Of a stretch of DNA of 64,000 nucleotides, positions 45,057 to 60,217 are shown in pieces. The notes beneath the pieces are model-generated. The model was not told the DNA's origin and searched no databases. It saw only the letters and a program-made list of their open reading frames with translations. Position 1 is the stretch's first letter. Each line of letters starts with the position of its first letter. This stretch comes from Owenia fusiformis (lineage: Eukaryota > Annelida > Polychaeta > Sabellida > Oweniidae). The translations under genes and the position numbers were made by a program. Location of the stretch: positions 1 to 64,000 of the forward strand of contig CAIIXF020000446.1 of the NCBI GenBank assembly GCA_903813345.2, read 5' to 3'.

Positions 45057-48000
45057 ACCGCATGCTTGCTCCTTAGGTTACCTCAATACCCTCTGTAGTG
45101 GTATAGCCAATGTAGCTAGCGTAGCCACTGAATGCATGCTCATAAGCTTACATCCAGACCCTGTGTAGCATCGTAGTCAGTGTAGCTAGAGAAGCCACCG
45201 AATGCCTGCTCCTAGGATTACCTACAGAACCTCTGTAGCCGCTAAGCGAGTGAAGCTAGCGTAGCCACCGCATTCATGCTCCTTAGGTTACCTCTATACC
45301 CAAGTAGTTGCTGAGCCACTTAATGCATGCTCCTAGGCTTACCTCCAGAACCTATGTAGCCTCGTAGCGGGTATAGCTAGCGTAGACAGTGCATGCATGC
45401 TCCTTAGTTTAATCGTATACCCCCCGTAGTGGCGTAGCCAGTATAGCTTGCGTAGCCACTTAATGCATGCTCCTAGGCTTACATCCAGACCCTGTTTAGC
45501 AGCGTAGTCAGTGTAGCTAGCGTAGCCACTGAATGCATGCTCCTAGGCTTACATCCAGACCCTGTGTAGCAGCGTAGTCAGTGTAGCTAGCCATTGAATG
45601 CATGCTCCTAGGCTTACATCCAGACCCTGATTAGCTGCGTAGCTAGTGTAGCTAGCGTAGCCACCGCACGCATGGTCCTTAGGTTACCTCTATACCCTCC
45701 GTCGTGGTATATCCAATGTAGCTAGTGTAGCCACTGAATGCATGCTCCTAGGCTTACATCCAGACCCTGTGTAGCAGCGTAGTCAGTGTAGCTAGCCACT
45801 GAATGCATGCTCCTAGGCTTACATCCAGACCCTGTTTAGCTGCCTAGCTAGTGTAGCTAGCGTAGCCACCGCATGCATGGTCCTTAGGTTACCTCTATAC
45901 CCTCCGTCGTGGTATATCCAATGTAGCTAGTGTAGCCACTGAATGCATGCTCCTAGGCTTACATCTAGACCCTGTGTAGCAGCGTAGTCTAGTAGCTAGA
46001 GTAGCCTCCGAACGCCTGCTCCTAGGCTTACCTCAAGAAACTCTGTAGTCGCGTAGCCAGTTTAGCTAGCGTAGTCAGCGCATGCATGCTCCTTAGTTTA
46101 CCTGTATACCCTCTTTAGTGGCGTAAGCCAGTGTAGCTTGCGTAGCCAATGAATGCATGCTCCTAAGCTTACTTCCAGACCCTTTGTAGCGGCGTAGACA
46201 GTGTAGCTAGCGTAGCCACTGCATGCATGCTCCAAAGGTTACTTCTATACCCTCAGTAGTCGCGTAGCGAGTGTAGCTAGCGTAGCCACCGCATGCATAC
46301 TCATTAGGTTATCTCTATACACTCTAAAGTGGCGTAGCCGGTGTAGCTAGCGTAGCCACCACATGCTGCCTCCAAAGATTCTATACCCTCTGCATGCATG
46401 CTCCTTAGGTTACCTCTATACCCTCCGTCGTGGTATAGCCAATGTAGCTAGTGTAGCCACTGAATGCATGCATGCTCCCATGCTCCAGACCCTGTGTAGC
46501 AGCGTAGTCAGTGTAGCTAGCGTAACCACCGAATGCATGCTCCTAGGCTTACCTTAAGAACCTCTGTAACCGCGTAGCGAGTTTAGCTAGCGTAGCCACC
46601 GCCACCTTTATACCCTCTGTAGTGGTGTAGCCAGTGTAGCTTGAGTAGCCAATGAATGCATGCTCCTAAGCTTACTTCCAGACCCTTTGTAGTGGCGTAG
46701 CCAGTGTAGCTAGCGTAGCCACTGAATGCATGCTCTTAACTTACATCCAGACCCTGTGTAGTAGCGTAGTCAGAGTAGCTAGAGTAGCCTCCGAATGCCT
46801 GCTCCTAGGCTTACCTTAAGAACCTCTGTAACCGCGTAGCGAGTTTAGCTAGCGTAGCCACCGCCACCTTTATACCCTCTGTAGTGTTGTAGCCAGTGTA
46901 GCTTGCGTAGCCAATGAATGCATGCTCCTAAGCTTACTTCCAGACCCTTTGTAGCGGCGTAGACACTGTAGCTAGCGTAGCCACTGCATGCATGCTCCAA
47001 AGGTTACTTCTATACCCTCAGTAGTCGCGTAGCGAGTGTAGCTAGCGTAGCCACCGCATGCATACTCATTAGGTCACCTCTATACATTCTGTAGTGGCGT
47101 AGCCACTGTAGCTAGCGTAGCCACCACATGCTGCCTCCAAAGGTTCTATACCCTCTGTAGTCGCGTAGCCAGTTTAGCTAGCTAGCCACTGAATGCATGC
47201 TCCTAGGCTTACATCCAGACCCTGTTTAGCTGCGTAGCTAGTGTAGCTAGCGTAGCCACCGCATGAATGCTCCTTAGGTTACCTCTATACCCTCTGTAGT
47301 GGTGTAGCCAGTGTACCTAGCGTAGCCACCGCATGCATACTCATTATGTTACCTCTATACACTCTGTAGTTGCGTAGCCAGTTTAGCTAGCGTAGCCACC
47401 ACATGCTGCCTCCAAAGGTTCTATACCCTCTGTAATCGCGTAGTGAGTGTAGCTAGCGTATGCACAGCATGCATTCACCTAAGGTTACTTCTATACCCTC
47501 TGCAGTCGCGTGGCCATTGTAGCTAGCGTAGCCACTGAATGCATGCTCCTAGGCTTACCTCAAGAACCTCTGTAGCCGCGTTGCTAGTGTAAATAGCGTA
47601 GCCACCGCATGCGTGCTCCTTAGGTTACCTCTATACCCTTTGTAGAGGCGTAGCCACTAAAATGCATGCTCTTAGGCTTACATCAAGACCCTCTGCATAT
47701 CCAGTGTATACTTGCATGTAGTCGCCACTGCATGCCTGCTCCTAGGCTTACCTCCAGTACCTATGTAGCAGCGTTGTCAGTGTAGCTAGCGTAGCCACTG
47801 AATGCATGTTCCTAGGCTTACATCCAGACCCTGTGTATGCACGTAGCGAATGAAGCTAGCGTAACCACCGCATGCATGCTCCTAAGGTTACCTTTATACC
47901 CTCTGTACCCGCTGAGCCAGTGAAGCTAGCGTAGCCACTGAATGCATGCTCGTAAGCTTACATCCAGACCCTGTGTAACATCGTAGTCAGTGTAGTTAGA

Positions 48001-51000
48001 GTAGCCACCGAATGCCTGCTCCTAGGTTTACCTACAGAACCTCTGTAGCCGCTTAGCGAGTGAAGCTAGCGTAGCCACCGCATGCATTCTCCTAAGGTTA
48101 CCTCTATACCCTCTGTAGTGGTATAGTCAATGTAGCTAGCGTAGCCACTGAATGTATGCTCCTAGGCGTACATCCAGACCCTGTGTAGCACAGATCCTGT
48201 GTAGCAGCGTAGTCATTGTAGCTAGAGTAGCCACCGAATGCCTGCTCCTAGGCTTACCTATAGAACCCCTGTAGCCGCTAAGCGAGTGAAGCTAGCGTAG
48301 CCACCGCATGCATGCTCCTAGACTTACCTCCAGAACCTATGTAGCTGCGTAGCGAGTGTAGCTAGCGTAGCCACCGCATGCATTCTCCTAAGGTTACCTC
48401 TATACCCTCTATAGCCGAATAGCAAGTGTAGCTAGCGTAGCCACTGAATGCATGAACCTAGGCTTACATCCAGACCCTGTGTACCACCATAGCAGCGTAG
48501 TCAGTGTAGCTAGCGTAACACTGAATGCATGCTCCTAGGCTTACATCCAGACCCTTTTAAGCCGCGTAGCTAGCGTAGCTACTGCATACATTCTCCTAAG
48601 CCTTTATACCCTCTGTAGCCGCGTAGCAAGTGTAGCTAGCGTAGCCACCGCATGCATACTCCTTAGATTACCTCTATACACTCTGTGGTAGCGTACCCAG
48701 TGTAGCTAGCGGAGCCACTTAATGCATGCTCCTAGGCTTACATCCAGACCTTGTGTAGCCGCGTAGCCAGTGTAGCTAGCGTAGCTACCGCATACATTCT
48801 CCTAAGGTTACCTCTATAGTATATAGAGGGTATAGCCCTCTATAGCCGCGTAGCGAGTGTAGCTAGCGTAGCCAACGCATGCATTCTCCTAAGGTTACCT
48901 CTATAGCCTCATAGCAAGTGTAGCTAGCGTAGCCACTGCATGCATACTCCTAAGGTTACATCTAGCACTCTGTAATAGCGTAGCCAATGTAGCTAGCGTA
49001 GCCATTGAATGCATGCTCCTGGGCTTACATCCAGACTCTGTGTAGCAGCGTAGTCAATGTAGCTAGCGTAGCCACTGAATGCATGCTCCTAGGCTTACAT
49101 CTAGACCCTGTGTAGCAGCGTAGTCTAGTAGCTAGAGTAGCCTCCGAACGCCTGCTCCTAGGCTTACCTAAAGAACCTCTATAGCCGCGTAGCGAGTGTA
49201 GCTAGCGTAGTCACCGCATGCATGCTCCTTAGTTTACCTGTATACCCTCTGTAGTGGCGTAGCCAGTGTAGCTAGCGTAGCCACTGAATGCATGCTCCTA
49301 GGCTTACATCCAGATCCTGTGTATGCGCGTAGCGAGTGTAGCTAGCGTAGCCACCGCAAGCATGCTCCTTAGGTTACCTCTTTACCCTCTGTACCCGCAT
49401 AGCCAGTGAAGCTAGCGTAGCAACTGAATGCATGCTCATAAGCTTACATCCAGACCCTGTGTAGCATCGTAGTCAGTGTAGCTAGAGTAGCCACCGAATG
49501 CCTGCTCCTAGGCTTACCTACAGAACCTCTGTAGCCGCTAAGCGAGTGAAGCTAGCGTAGCCACCGCATGCATGCTCCTTAGGTTACCTCTATACCCAAG
49601 TAGTTGCTTAGCCACTAAATGCATGCTCCTAGGCTTACCTCCAGAACCTATGTAGCCGCGTAGCGAGTGTAACTAGCGTAGCCACCGCATGCATGCTCCT
49701 AAAGTTACCTCTATACCCTCTATAGCCGCATAGAAGTGTAGCTAGCGTAGCCACTGCATGCATACTCCTTAGGTTACCTCTAGCACTAATTACTGGCGTA
49801 GCCAGTGTAGCTAGCGTAGCCACTGAATGCATGCTCCTGGGCTTACATCCAGACCCTGTGTAGCAGCGTAGTCAGTGTAGTTAGCGTAGCCACTGAATGC
49901 ATGCTCCTAGGCTTACATCCAGACCTTGTTTAGCTGCGTAGCTAGTGTAGCTAGCGTAGCCACCTCATGCATGCTCCTTAGTTTACCTGTATATCCTCTG
50001 TAGTGGCGTAGATAGCGTAGCCACTGAATGCATGCTCCTGGGCTTACATCAAGACCCTCTGTAGCCAAGTAGCGAGTGCAGCTTAGTTTACCCGTATATA
50101 CCCCCCGTAGTGGCGTAGCCAGTATAGCTAGCGTAGCCACTAAATGCATGCTCCTAGGCTTACATCCAGACACTGTGTAGCAGCGTAGTCAGAGTAGCTA
50201 CCGTAGCAACTGAATGCCTGCTCCTAGGCTTACATCCAGACCCTGTTTAGCAGCGTAGTCAGTGTAGCTAGCGTAGCCACTGAATGCCTGCTCCTAGGCT
50301 TACATCCAGACCCTGTTTAGCAGCGTAGTGAGTGTACCTAGCGTAGCCATCGCATGCATGCTCCTTAGGTTACCTCTATACCCTCTGTAGTGGTGTAGCC
50401 AGTGTACCTAGCGTAGCTACTGAATGCATGCTACTAGGCTTACATCCAGACACTGTGTACCTGCGTAGTCAGTGTAGCTAGCGTCGCCACCGAATGCATG
50501 CTCCTTGGCTTACATCAAGACCCTGTGTAGCAGCGTAGTCAGTGTAGCTAGCGTAGCCACCAAATGCATGCTTCTAAGCTTACTTCCAGACCCTTTGTAG
50601 CGGCGTAGACAGTGTAGCAAGACCCTCTGTAGACAAGTAGCGTGTGCAGCTAGCGTAGACACCGCATGCATGCTCTTAGTTTACCTGTATAACCTCTGTA
50701 GTGGCGTAGCCAGTGTAGCATGCCCCTAGGCTTACATCCAGACCCTTTTAAGCCGCATAGCTAGTGTAGCTAGCGTAGCCACCGCATGCATGCTCCTTAG
50801 GTTACCTCAATACCCTCTGTAGTGGTATAGCCAATGTAGCTAGCGTAGCCACTTAATGCATGCTCCTAGGCTTACATCCAGACCCTGTGTAGCAGCGTAG
50901 TCAGAGTAGCTAGCCATTGAATGCATGCTCCTAGGCTTACATCCAGACCCTGATTAGCTGCGTAGCTAGTGTAGCTAGCGTAGCCACCGCATGCATGGTC

Positions 51001-51778
51001 CTTAGGTTACCTCTATACCCTCCGTCGTGGTATATCCAATGTAGCTAGTGTAGCCACTGAATGCATGCTCCTAGGCTTACATCCAGACCCTGTGTAGCAG
51101 CGTAGTCAGTGTAGCTAGCCACTGAATGCATGCTCCTAGGCTTACATCCAGACCCTGTTTAGCTGCGTAGCTAGTGTAGCTAGCGTAGCCACCGCATGCA
51201 TGGTCCTTAGGTTACCTCTATACCCTCCGTCGTGGTATATCCAATGTAGCTAGTGTAGCCATTGAATGCATGCTCCTAGGCTTACATCCAGACCCTGATT
51301 AGCTGCGTAGATAGTGTAGCTAGCGTAGCCACCGCATGCATGGTCCTTAGGTTACCTCTATACCCTCCGTCGTGGTATATCCAATGTAGCTAGTGTAGCC
51401 ACTGAATGCATGCTCCTAGGCTTACATCCAGACCCTGTGTAGCAGCGTAGTCAGTGTAGCTAGCCACTGAATGCATGCTCCTAGGCTTACATCCAGATCC
51501 TGTTTAGCTGCATAGCTAGTGTAGCTAGCGTAGCCACTGCATGCATGGTCCTTAGGTTACCTCTATACTCTCCGTCGTGGTGTATCCAATGTAGCTAGTG
51601 TAGCCACTGAATGCATGCTCCTAGGCTTACATCTAGACCCTGTGTAGCAGCGTAGTCTAGTAGCTAGAGTAGCCTCCGAACGCCTGCTCCTAGGCTTACC
51701 TCAAGAACCTCTGTAGTCGCGTAGCCAGTTTAGCTAGCGTAGTAACCGCATGCATGCTCCTTAGTTTACCTGTATACC
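44266..51778. repeat. HOR unit 4 (7513 bp)
   Basis: Shortest unit: it lacks the 5-bp TTTAG insertion and 135 bp (one 70-bp and one 65-bp monomer) near 51260. It shares AAGCCGCATAGC (50752) and TATACTCTCCGTC (51564) with unit 5 and not with units 1-3. Confidence 0.92.
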
Positions 51779-52569
51779 CAGCTAACAATTTTACGTTGTG
51801 ATAACGTCGTCAGAATATATGTCTCAAGTTGTAGCAACGTTAATATGGAACGTTGTAGGTACAGCAAGGTGTGGACTCGCACAGATGTTTAAAGAACGTT
51901 ACATTTGACTTAAATATCACGTGTCAGGAACGTAGTAGCGACCTTAACAATTACGTCGCCAAAATAACGAAACTGTAACGTACTTACATTACGTCATATA
52001 TACGTGGCCAATCTAAATTTCTGGTAACGTTGATATGGAACGTTGTAGGTACAGGAAGGTGTGGACTCGCATAGATGTTTAAAGAACGTTACATTTGACT
52101 TAAATATCACGTGTCAGAAACGTAGTAGCGACCTTTACAATTACGTCACCAAAATAACGAAAATGTAACGTACTTACATTATACGTGGCCATTCTAAATT
52201 TCTGGTAACGTTGATATGGAACGTGTAGGTACAGGAAGGTGTGGACTCGCACAGATGTTTAAACTACGTTACATTTGACTTAAATATCACGTGTCAGAAA
52301 CGTAGTAGCGACCTTAACAATAACGTCACCAAAATAACGAAAATGTAACGTACTTACATAACGTCATATATACGTGGCCATTCTAAATTTCTGGTAACGT
52401 TGATATGGAACGTTGTAGGTACAGGAAGGTGTGGACTCGCATAGATGTTTAAAGAACGTTACATTTGACTTAAATATCACGTGTCAGGAACGTAGTAGCG
52501 ACCTTAACAATTACGTCGCCAAAATAACGAAACTGTAACATACTTACATTACGTCATATATACGTGGCC
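51779..52569. repeat. ACGT-dense block in HOR unit 5
   Basis: 791 bp, same internal layout and flanks as in the other units. Confidence 0.93.
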
Positions 52570-55500
52570 ACCGCATGCTTGCTCCTTAGGTTACCTCAAT
52601 ACCCTCTGTAGTGGTATAGCCAATGTAGCTAGCGTAGCCACTGAATGCATGCTCATAAGCTTACATCCAGACCCTGTGTAGCATCGTAGTCAGTGTAGCT
52701 AGAGAAGCCACCGAATGCCTGCTCCTAGGATTACCTACAGAACCTCTGTAGCCGCTAAGCGAGTGAAGCTAGCGTAGCCACCGCATTCATGCTCCTTAGG
52801 TTACCTCTATACCCAAGTAGTTGCTGAGCCACTTAATGCATGCTCCTAGGCTTACCTCCAGAACCTATGTAGCCTCGTAGCGGGTATAGCTAGCGTAGAC
52901 AGTGCATGCATGCTCCTTAGTTTAATCGTATACCCCCCGTAGTGGCGTAGCCAGTATAGCTTGCGTAGCCACTTAATGCATGCTCCTAGGCTTACATCCA
53001 GACCCTGTTTAGCAGCGTAGTCAGTGTAGCTAGCGTAGCCACTGAATGCATGCTCCTAGGCTTACATCCAGACCCTGTGTAGCAGCGTAGTCAGTGTAGC
53101 TAGCCATTGAATGCATGCTCCTAGGCTTACATCCAGACCCTGATTAGCTGCGTAGCTAGTGTAGCTAGCGTAGCCACCGCACGCATGGTCCTTAGGTTAC
53201 CTCTATACCCTCCGTCGTGGTATATCCAATGTAGCTAGTGTAGCCACTGAATGCATGCTCCTAGGCTTACATCCAGACCCTGTGTAGCAGCGTAGTCAGT
53301 GTAGCTAGCCACTGAATGCATGCTCCTAGGCTTACATCCAGACCCTGTTTAGCTGCCTAGCTAGTGTAGCTAGCGTAGCCACCGCATGCATGGTCCTTAG
53401 GTTACCTCTATACCCTCCGTCGTGGTATATCCAATGTAGCTAGTGTAGCCACTGAATGCATGCTCCTAGGCTTACATCTAGACCCTGTGTAGCAGCGTAG
53501 TCTAGTAGCTAGAGTAGCCTCCGAACGCCTGCTCCTAGGCTTACCTCAAGAAACTCTGTAGTCGCGTAGCCAGTTTAGCTAGCGTAGTCAGCGCATGCAT
53601 GCTCCTTAGTTTACCTGTATACCCTCTTTAGTGGCGTAAGCCAGTGTAGCTTGCGTAGCCAATGAATGCATGCTCCTAAGCTTACTTCCAGACCCTTTGT
53701 AGCGGCGTAGACAGTGTAGCTAGCGTAGCCACTGCATGCATGCTCCAAAGGTTACTTCTATACCCTCAGTAGTCGCGTAGCGAGTGTAGCTAGCGTAGCC
53801 ACCGCATGCATACTCATTAGGTTATCTCTATACACTCTAAAGTGGCGTAGCCGGTGTAGCTAACGTAGCCACCACATGCTGCCTCCAAAGATTCTATACC
53901 CTCTGCATGCATGCTCCTTAGGTTACCTCTATACCCTCCGTCGTGGTATAGCCAATGTAGCTAGTGTAGCCACTGAATGCATGCATGCTCCCATGCTCCA
54001 GACCCTGTGTAGCAGCGTAGTCAGTGTAGCTAGCGTAACCACCGAATGCATGCTCCTAGGCTTACCTTAAGAACCTCTGTAACCGCGTAGCGAGTTTAGC
54101 TAGCGTAGCCACCGCCACCTTTATACCCTCTGTAGTGGTGTAGCCAGTGTAGCTTGAGTAGCCAATGAATGCATGCTCCTAAGCTTACTTCCAGACCCTT
54201 TGTAGTGGCGTAGCCAGTGTAGCTAGCGTAGCCACTGAATGCATGCTCTTAACTTACATCCAGACCCTGTGTAGTAGCGTAGTCAGAGTAGCTAGAGTAG
54301 CCTCCGAATGCCTGCTCCTAGGCTTACCTTAAGAACCTCTGTAACCGCGTAGCGAGTTTAGCTAGCGTAGCCACCGCCACCTTTATACCCTCTGTAGTGT
54401 TGTAGCCAGTGTACCTTGCGTAGCCAATGAATGCATGCTCCTAAGCTTACTTCCAGACCCTTTGTAGCGGCGTAGACACTGTAGCTAGCGTAGCCACTGC
54501 ATGCATGCTCCAAAGGTTACTTCTATACCCTCAGTAGTCGCGTAGCGAGTGTAGCTAGCGTAGCCACCGCATGCATACTCATTAGGTCACCTCTATACAT
54601 TCTGTAGTGGCGTAGCCACTGTAGCTAGCGTAGCCACCACATGCTGCCTCCAAAGGTTCTATACCCTCTGTAGTCGCGTAGCCAGTTTAGCTAGCTAGCC
54701 ACTGAATGCATGCTCCTAGGCTTACATCCAGACCCTGTTTAGCTGCGTAGCTAGTGTAGCTAGCGTAGCCACCGCATGAATGCTCCTTAGGTTACCTCTA
54801 TACCCTCTGTAGTGGTGTAGCCAGTGTACCTAGCGTAGCCACCGCATGCATACTCATTATGTTACCTCTATACACTCTGTAGTTGCGTAGCCAGTTTAGC
54901 TAGCGTAGCCACCACATGCTGCCTCCAAAGGTTCTATACCCTCTGTAATCGCGTAGTGAGTGTAGCTAGCGTATGCACAGCATGCATTCACCTAAGGTTA
55001 CTTCTATACCCTCTGCAGTCGCGTGGCCATTGTAGCTAGCGTAGCCACTGAATGCATGCTCCTAGGCTTACCTCAAGAACCTCTGTAGCCGCGTTGCTAG
55101 TGTAAATAGCGTAGCCACCGCATGCGTGCTCCTTAGGTTACCTCTATACCCTTTGTAGAGGCGTAGCCACTAAAATGCATGCTCTTAGGCTTACATCAAG
55201 ACCCTCTGCATATCCAGTGTATACTTGCATGTAGTCGCCACTGCATGCCTGCTCCTAGGCTTACCTCCAGTACCTATGTAGCAGCGTTGTCAGTGTAGCT
55301 AGCGTAGCCACTGAATGCATGTTCCTAGGCTTACATCCAGACCCTGTGTATGCACGTAGCGAATGAAGCTAGCGTAACCACCGCATGCATGCTCCTAAGG
55401 TTACCTTTATACCCTCTGTACCCGCTGAGCCAGTGAAGCTAGCGTAGCCACTGAATGCATGCTCGTAAGCTTACATCCAGACCCTGTGTAACATCGTAGT

Positions 55501-58500
55501 CAGTGTAGTTAGAGTAGCCACCGAATGCCTGCTCCTAGGTTTACCTACAGAACCTCTGTAGCCGCTTAGCGAGTGAAGCTAGCGTAGCCACCGCATGCAT
55601 TCTCCTAAGGTTACCTCTATACCCTCTGTAGTGGTATAGTCAATGTAGCTAGCGTAGCCACTGAATGTATGCTCCTAGGCGTACATCCAGACCCTGTGTA
55701 GCACAGATCCTGTGTAGCAGCGTAGTCATTGTAGCTAGAGTAGCCACCGAATGCCTGCTCCTAGGCTTACCTATAGAACCCCTGTAGCCGCTAAGCGAGT
55801 GAAGCTAGCGTAGCCACCGCATGCATGCTCCTAGACTTACCTCCAGAACCTATGTAGCTGCGTAGCGAGTGTAGCTAGCGTAGCCACCGCATGCATTCTC
55901 CTAAGGTTACCTCTATACCCTCTATAGCCGAATAGCAAGTGTAGCTAGCGTAGCCACTGAATGCATGAACCTAGGCTTACATCCAGACCCTGTGTACCAC
56001 CATAGCAGCGTAGTCAGTGTAGCTAGCGTAACACTGAATGCATGCTCCTAGGCTTACATCCAGACCCTTTTAAGCCGCGTAGCTAGCGTAGCTACTGCAT
56101 ACATTCTCCTAAGCCTTTATACCCTCTGTAGCCGCGTAGCAAGTGTAGCTAGCGTAGCCACCGCATGCATACTCCTTAGATTACCTCTATACACTCTGTG
56201 GTAGCGTACCCAGTGTAGCTAGCGGAGCCACTTAATGCATGCTCCTAGGCTTACATCCAGACCTTGTGTAGCCGCGTAGCCAGTGTAGCTAGCGTAGCTA
56301 CCGCATACATTCTCCTAAGGTTACCTCTATAGTATATAGAGGGTATAGCCCTCTATAGCCGCGTAGCGAGTGTAGCTAGCGTAGCCAACGCATGCATTCT
56401 CCTAAGGTTACCTCTATAGCCTCATAGCAAGTGTAGCTAGCGTAGCCACTGCATGCATACTCCTAAGGTTACATCTAGCACTCTGTAATAGCGTAGCCAA
56501 TGTAGCTAGCGTAGCCATTGAATGCATGCTCCTGGGCTTACATCCAGACTCTGTGTAGCAGCGTAGTCAATGTAGCTAGCGTAGCCACTGAATGCATGCT
56601 CCTAGGCTTACATCTAGACCCTGTGTAGCAGCGTAGTCTAGTAGCTAGAGTAGCCTCCGAACGCCTGCTCCTACGCTTACCTAAAGAACCTCTATAGCCG
56701 CGTAGCGAGTGTAGCTAGCGTAGTCACCGCATGCATGCTCCTTAGTTTACCTGTATACCCTCTGTAGTGGCGTAGCCAGTGTAGCTAGCGTAGCCACTGA
56801 ATGCATGCTCCTAGGCTTACATCCAGATCCTGTGTATGCGCGTAGCGAGTGTAGCTAGCGTAGCCACCGCAAGCATGCTCCTTAGGTTACCTCTTTACCC
56901 TCTGTACCCGCATAGCCAGTGAAGCTAGCGTAGCAACTGAATGCATGCTCATAAGCTTACATCCAGACCCTGTGTAGCATCGTAGTCAGTGTAGCTAGAG
57001 TAGCCACCGAATGCCTGCTCCTAGGCTTACCTACAGAACCTCTGTAGCCGCTAAGCGAGTGAAGCTAGCGTAGCCACCGCATGCATGCTCCTTAGGTTAC
57101 CTCTATACCCAAGTAGTTGCTTAGCCACTAAATGCATGCTCCTAGGCTTACCTCCAGAACCTATGTAGCCGCGTAGCGAGTGTAACTAGCGTAGCCACCG
57201 CATGCATGCTCCTAAAGTTACCTCTATACCCTCTATAGCCGCATAGAAGTGTAGCTAGCGTAGCCACTGCATGCATACTCCTTAGGTTACCTCTAGCACT
57301 AATTACTGGCGTAGCCAGTGTAGCTAGCGTAGCCACTGAATGCATGCTCCTGGGCTTACATCCAGACCCTGTGTAGCAGCGTAGTCAGTGTAGTTAGCGT
57401 AGCCACTGAATGCATGCTCCTAGGCTTACATCCAGACCTTGTTTAGCTGCGTAGCTAGTGTAGCTAGCGTAGCCACCTCATGCATGCTCCTTAGTTTACC
57501 TGTATATCCTCTGTAGTGGCGTAGATAGCGTAGCCACTGAATGCATGCTCCTGGGCTTACATCAAGACCCTCTGTAGCCAAGTAGCGAGTGCAGCTTAGT
57601 TTACCCGTATATACCCCCCGTAGTGGCGTAGCCAGTATAGCTAGCGTAGCCACTAAATGCATGCTCCTAGGCTTACATCCAGACACTGTGTAGCAGCGTA
57701 GTCAGAGTAGCTACCGTAGCAACTGAATGCCTGCTCCTAGGCTTACATCCAGACCCTGTTTAGCAGCGTAGTCAGTGTAGCTAGCGTAGCCACTGAATGC
57801 CTGCTCCTAGGCTTACATCCAGACCCTGTTTAGCAGCGTAGTGAGTGTACCTAGCGTAGCCATCGCATGCATGCTCCTTAGGTTACCTCTATACCCTCTG
57901 TAGTGGTGTAGCCAGTGTACCTAGCGTAGCTACTGAATGCATGCTACTAGGCTTACATCCAGACACTGTGTACCTGCGTAGTCAGTGTAGCTAGCGTCGC
58001 CACCGAATGCATGCTCCTTGGCTTACATCAAGACCCTGTGTAGCAGCGTAGTCAGTGTAGCTAGCGTAGCCACCAAATGCATGCTTCTAAGCTTACTTCC
58101 AGACCCTTTGTAGCGGCGTAGACAGTGTAGCAAGACCCTCTGTAGACAAGTAGCGTGTGCAGCTAGCGTAGACACCGCATGCATGCTCTTAGTTTACCTG
58201 TATAACCTCTGTAGTGGCGTAGCCAGTGTAGCATGCCCCTAGGCTTACATCCAGACCCTTTTAAGCCGCATAGCTAGTGTAGCTAGCGTAGCCACCGCAT
58301 GCATGCTCCTTAGGTTACCTCAATACCCTCTGTAGTGGTATAGCCAATGTAGCTAGCGTAGCCACTTAATGCATGCTCCTAGGCTTACATCCAGACCCTG
58401 TGTAGCAGCGTAGTCAGAGTAGCTAGCCATTGAATGCATGCTCCTAGGCTTACATCCAGACCCTGATTAGCTGCGTAGCTAGTGTAGCTAGCGTAGCCAC

Positions 58501-59426
58501 CGCATGCATGGTCCTTAGGTTACCTCTATACCCTCCGTCGTGGTATATCCAATGTAGCTAGTGTAGCCACTGAATGCATGCTCCTAGGCTTACATCCAGA
58601 CCCTGTGTAGCAGCGTAGTCAGTGTAGCTAGCCACTGAATGCATGCTCCTAGGCTTACATCCAGACCCTGTTTAGCTGCGTAGCTAGTGTAGCTAGCGTA
58701 GCCACCGCATGCATGGTCCTTAGGTTACCTCTATACCCTCCGTCGTGGTATATCCAATGTAGCTAGTGTAGCCACTGAATGCATGCTCCTAGGCTTACAT
58801 CCAGACCCTGTTTAGCAGCGTAGTCAGTGTAGCTAGCGTAGTCACTGAATGCATGCTCCTAGGCTTACATCCAGACCCTGTGTAGCAGCGTAGTCAGTGT
58901 AGCTAGCCATTGAATGCATGCTCCTAGGCTTACATCCAGACCCTGATTAGCTGCGTAGATAGTGTAGCTAGCGTAGCCACCGCATGCATGGTCCTTAGGT
59001 TACCTCTATACCCTCCGTCGTGGTATATCCAATGTAGCTAGTGTAGCCACTGAATGCATGCTCCTAGGCTTACATCCAGACCCTGTGTAGCAGCGTAGTC
59101 AGTGTAGCTAGCCACTGAATGCATGCTCCTAGGCTTACATCCAGATCCTGTTTAGCTGCATAGCTAGTGTAGCTAGCGTAGCCACTGCATGCATGGTCCT
59201 TAGGTTACCTCTATACTCTCCGTCGTGGTGTATCCAATGTAGCTAGTGTAGCCACTGAATGCATGCTCCTAGGCTTACATCTAGACCCTGTGTAGCAGCG
59301 TAGTCTAGTAGCTAGAGTAGCCTCCGAACGCCTGCTCCTAGGCTTACCTCAAGAACCTCTGTAGTCGCGTAGCCAGTTTAGCTAGCGTAGTAACCGCATG
59401 CATGCTCCTTAGTTTACCTGTATACC
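51779..59426. repeat. HOR unit 5 (7648 bp)
   Basis: Exactly 5 bp shorter than unit 1, accounted for by the missing TTTAG. It shares AAGCCGCATAGC and TATACTCTCC with unit 4. Private changes include GTACCTTGCG near 54412. Confidence 0.92.
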
Positions 59427-60217
59427 CAGCTAACAATTTTACGTTGTGATAACGTCGTCAGAATATATGTCTCAAGTTGTAGCAACGTTAATATGGAACG
59501 TTGTAGGTACAGCAAGGTGTGGACTCGCACAGATGTTTAAAGAACGTTACATTTGACTTAAATATCACGTGTCAGGAACGTAGTAGCGACCTTAACAATT
59601 ACGTCGCCAAAATAACGAAACTGTAACGTACTTACATTACGTCATATATACGTGGCCAATCTAAATTTCTGGTAACGTTGATATGGAACGTTGTAGGTAC
59701 AGGAAGGTGTGGACTCGCATAGATGTTTAAAGAACGTTACATTTGACTTAAATATCACGTGTCAGAAACGTAGTAGCGACCTTTACAATTACGTCACCAA
59801 AATAACGAAAATGTAACGTACTTACATTATACGTGGCCATTCTAAATTTCTGGTAACGTTGATATGGAACGTGTAGGTACAGGAAGGTGTGGACTCGCAC
59901 AGATGTTTAAACTACGTTACATTTGACTTAAATATCACGTGTCAGAAACGTAGTAGCGACCTTAACAATAACGTCACCAAAATAACGAAAATGTAACGTA
60001 CTTACATAACGTCATATATACGTGGCCATTCTAAATTTCTGGTAACGTTGATATGGAACGTTGTAGGTACAGGAAGGTGTGGACTCGCATAGATGTTTAA
60101 AGAACGTTACATTTGACTTAAATATCACGTGTCAGGAACGTAGTAGCGACCTTAACAATTACGTCGCCAAAATAACGAAACTGTAACATACTTACATTAC
60201 GTCATATATACGTGGCC
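59427..60217. repeat. ACGT-dense block in HOR unit 6
   Basis: 791 bp, sixth copy, same flanks (TATACC on the left, CCACCGCATGC on the right). Confidence 0.93.
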
